Shown here piece by piece: positions 33,960 through 34,812 of a stretch of DNA of 34,812 nt. This DNA is from Azolla pinnata (Eukaryota > Streptophyta > Polypodiopsida > Salviniales > Salviniaceae), in the NCBI GenBank assembly GCA_037176905.1, contig JBBBWG010027979.1:1-34812 (forward strand), in the 5' to 3' direction. Position numbers and translations under genes: made by a program. A model generated the notes under the pieces. It did no database searches. It had not been told where the DNA came from and saw only the letters and a list, made by a program, of their open reading frames with translations. Positions within the stretch are counted from its first letter, which is position 1, and each line of letters starts with the position of its first letter.

Positions 33960-34480
33960 CCGTTTGAGCATGCTAACGCTCAAGCGAGCGAACTGAGAGT
34001 AGGGCGAAACTGCACGCTAACACATGGATCGACGGCATCGATCACTTAGCGTGACTATCTACGGACAAAAGCTTCGACAACATGATTTGACTAGACTGCG
34101 CGAAAGACATAAGCTCAATCAAACACGCTTGACTTGCTTGACTTGTTCGACTTGTTTCACTTGTTTGACTATTATATTCATGTTCCCGTTGACTTTGTTG
34201 ACTATTCAGCTCAAGGTCCACCGTTTGAGCATGCTAACGCTCAAGCGAGCGAACTGAGAGTAGGGCGAAACTGCACGCTAACACATGGATCGACGGCATC
34301 GATCACTTAGCGTGACTATCTACGGACAAAAGCTTCGACAACATGATTTGACTAGACTGCGCGAAAGACATAAGCTCAATCAAACACGCTTGACTTGCTT
34401 GACTTGTTCGACTTGTTTCACTTGTTTGACTATTAGATTCATGTTCCCGTTGACTTTTTTGACTATTCAGCTCAAGGTCC
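33960..34480. repeat. 261-bp near-identical tandem duplication
   Basis: Unit 1 (33960-34220) and unit 2 (34221-34480) both start CCGTTTGAGCATGCTAACG and end CTCAAGGTCC. I see only a few differences (such as ATTATATTC versus ATTAGATTC, and TTGTTGACT versus TTTTTGACT), so the duplication is recent. Each unit encodes the same open stretch starting MDRRHRSLSV, but the frame dissolves into TTGACT repeats and is probably not a gene. Confidence 0.97.
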
Positions 34481-34545
34481 CGTTGACTTTGTTGACGAGT
34501 CAAGTCATGATCCCGTTGACTTTGTTGACCGTTGACTTGAGCATT
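34086..34545. promoter_or_regulatory. TTGAC (W-box core) cluster
   Basis: About 17 plus-strand TTGAC motifs, most as TTGACT, plus an inverted AGTCAA, fall in roughly 460 bp. Six lie in each 261-bp unit and five in the tail to 34545. TTGAC[CT] is the WRKY-factor W-box. The cluster may be promoter DNA of a gene beginning beyond the right edge. It may also simply be a CTTGACTTG-type satellite. Confidence 0.5.
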
Positions 34546-34650
34546 CAGCTACAGATCTTAATTTTTCCTCATTTCATTTTTTTGCAAAAAACAAAACCAT
34601 TTCATTTTATTCTTGCTCTGTGGATTTCTGTGTTTTTCTGCTATCTCCTG

Positions 34651-34684
34651 GCGATGGCGATGGCGATGGCGATGGCGATGGCGA
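34651..34684. repeat. (GATGGC)n microsatellite
   Basis: Five to six GCGATG/GATGGC hexamers followed by CT-rich sequence to the window end, including (TTGTTC)n at about 34757-34780. Could be the leader of a gene beyond the window; no start is called. Confidence 0.9.
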
Positions 34685-34812
34685 CCTGAAGGAGCCACCG
34701 GCAACTGCATACACAGCACAGGCACGCATAGAAATCCTCCTCCCCCTCCTCCCCTTTCTTGTTCTTGTTCTTGTTCTTCCTCAGATTCGAAGTCCCAGAA
34801 CAGTGTCTCCTT

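Noticed and set aside
34024..34689. Open frames starting MDRRHRSLSV in both 261-bp units
   Set aside because: The frame is copied only because the DNA is duplicated, and it degrades into TTGACT-repeat peptide (LTCLTCSTCFTCLT) and the GATGGC microsatellite.
1..34812. CRISPR arrays, operons, prokaryotic promoters
   Set aside because: Spliced genes and plant protein families show this is eukaryotic nuclear DNA; the regular repeats lack unique equal-length spacers.

Overview
This is a plant nuclear window, almost certainly from a flowering plant. Its genes are split by GT-AG introns. It encodes a plant STELLO-type Golgi glucosyltransferase, a PIG-N enzyme and a papain-like protease with a plant-type propeptide, and it is rich in simple repeats. 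Two gene regions (27.7-28.2 kb and the protease exons at 29.4-32.5 kb) are strongly GC-rich beside AT-rich spacers. That contrast is common in monocots, but I cannot fix the species.

Layout. 507-8123 (minus): GPI ethanolamine phosphate transferase 1 (PIG-N), which I could rebuild as 18 coding exons in an unbroken 974-residue frame. 8.1-12.3 kb: AT-rich spacer with a perfect 32-bp tandem duplication, a widely spaced inverted repeat, a long CATA/ATGC microsatellite holding a 100-N assembly gap, and a GA-rich minisatellite. 12365-13401 (plus): an EF-hand, calmodulin-like gene whose last EF-hand lies in another frame. 15359-18595 (minus): STELLO glucosyltransferase, three coding exons, 767 residues. 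18.6-20.8 kb: purine tracts, a degenerate ~36-bp minisatellite and a duplicated ~180-bp block. 20792-23284 (plus): a seven-exon, 264-residue membrane-type protein with a C-x2-C...DH...C-x2-C signature, function unknown to me. 23.3-27.7 kb: mostly non-coding repeats. 27725-28177 (plus): an intronless 150-residue unknown protein behind a leader with three near-identical short upstream ORFs. 29439-32466 (plus): a four-exon papain-family cysteine protease, 398 residues, with a nine-copy 73-bp minisatellite filling intron 1. 32.5-34.8 kb: a copia-like remnant, telomere-like repeats and a 261-bp tandem duplication dense in TTGAC (W-box) motifs.

The genes do not form a pathway. PIG-N (ER, GPI-anchor synthesis) and STELLO (Golgi, cellulose synthase assembly) both act in secretory-pathway and cell-surface construction, and the protease is secretory or vacuolar, but their proximity looks incidental. 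The observations most worth following are the duplicated 3' splice site in the DH-motif gene, two apparent GC-AG introns, the repeated upstream ORFs, the intron minisatellite and the W-box array at the right edge. I see no clearly new multi-gene system.
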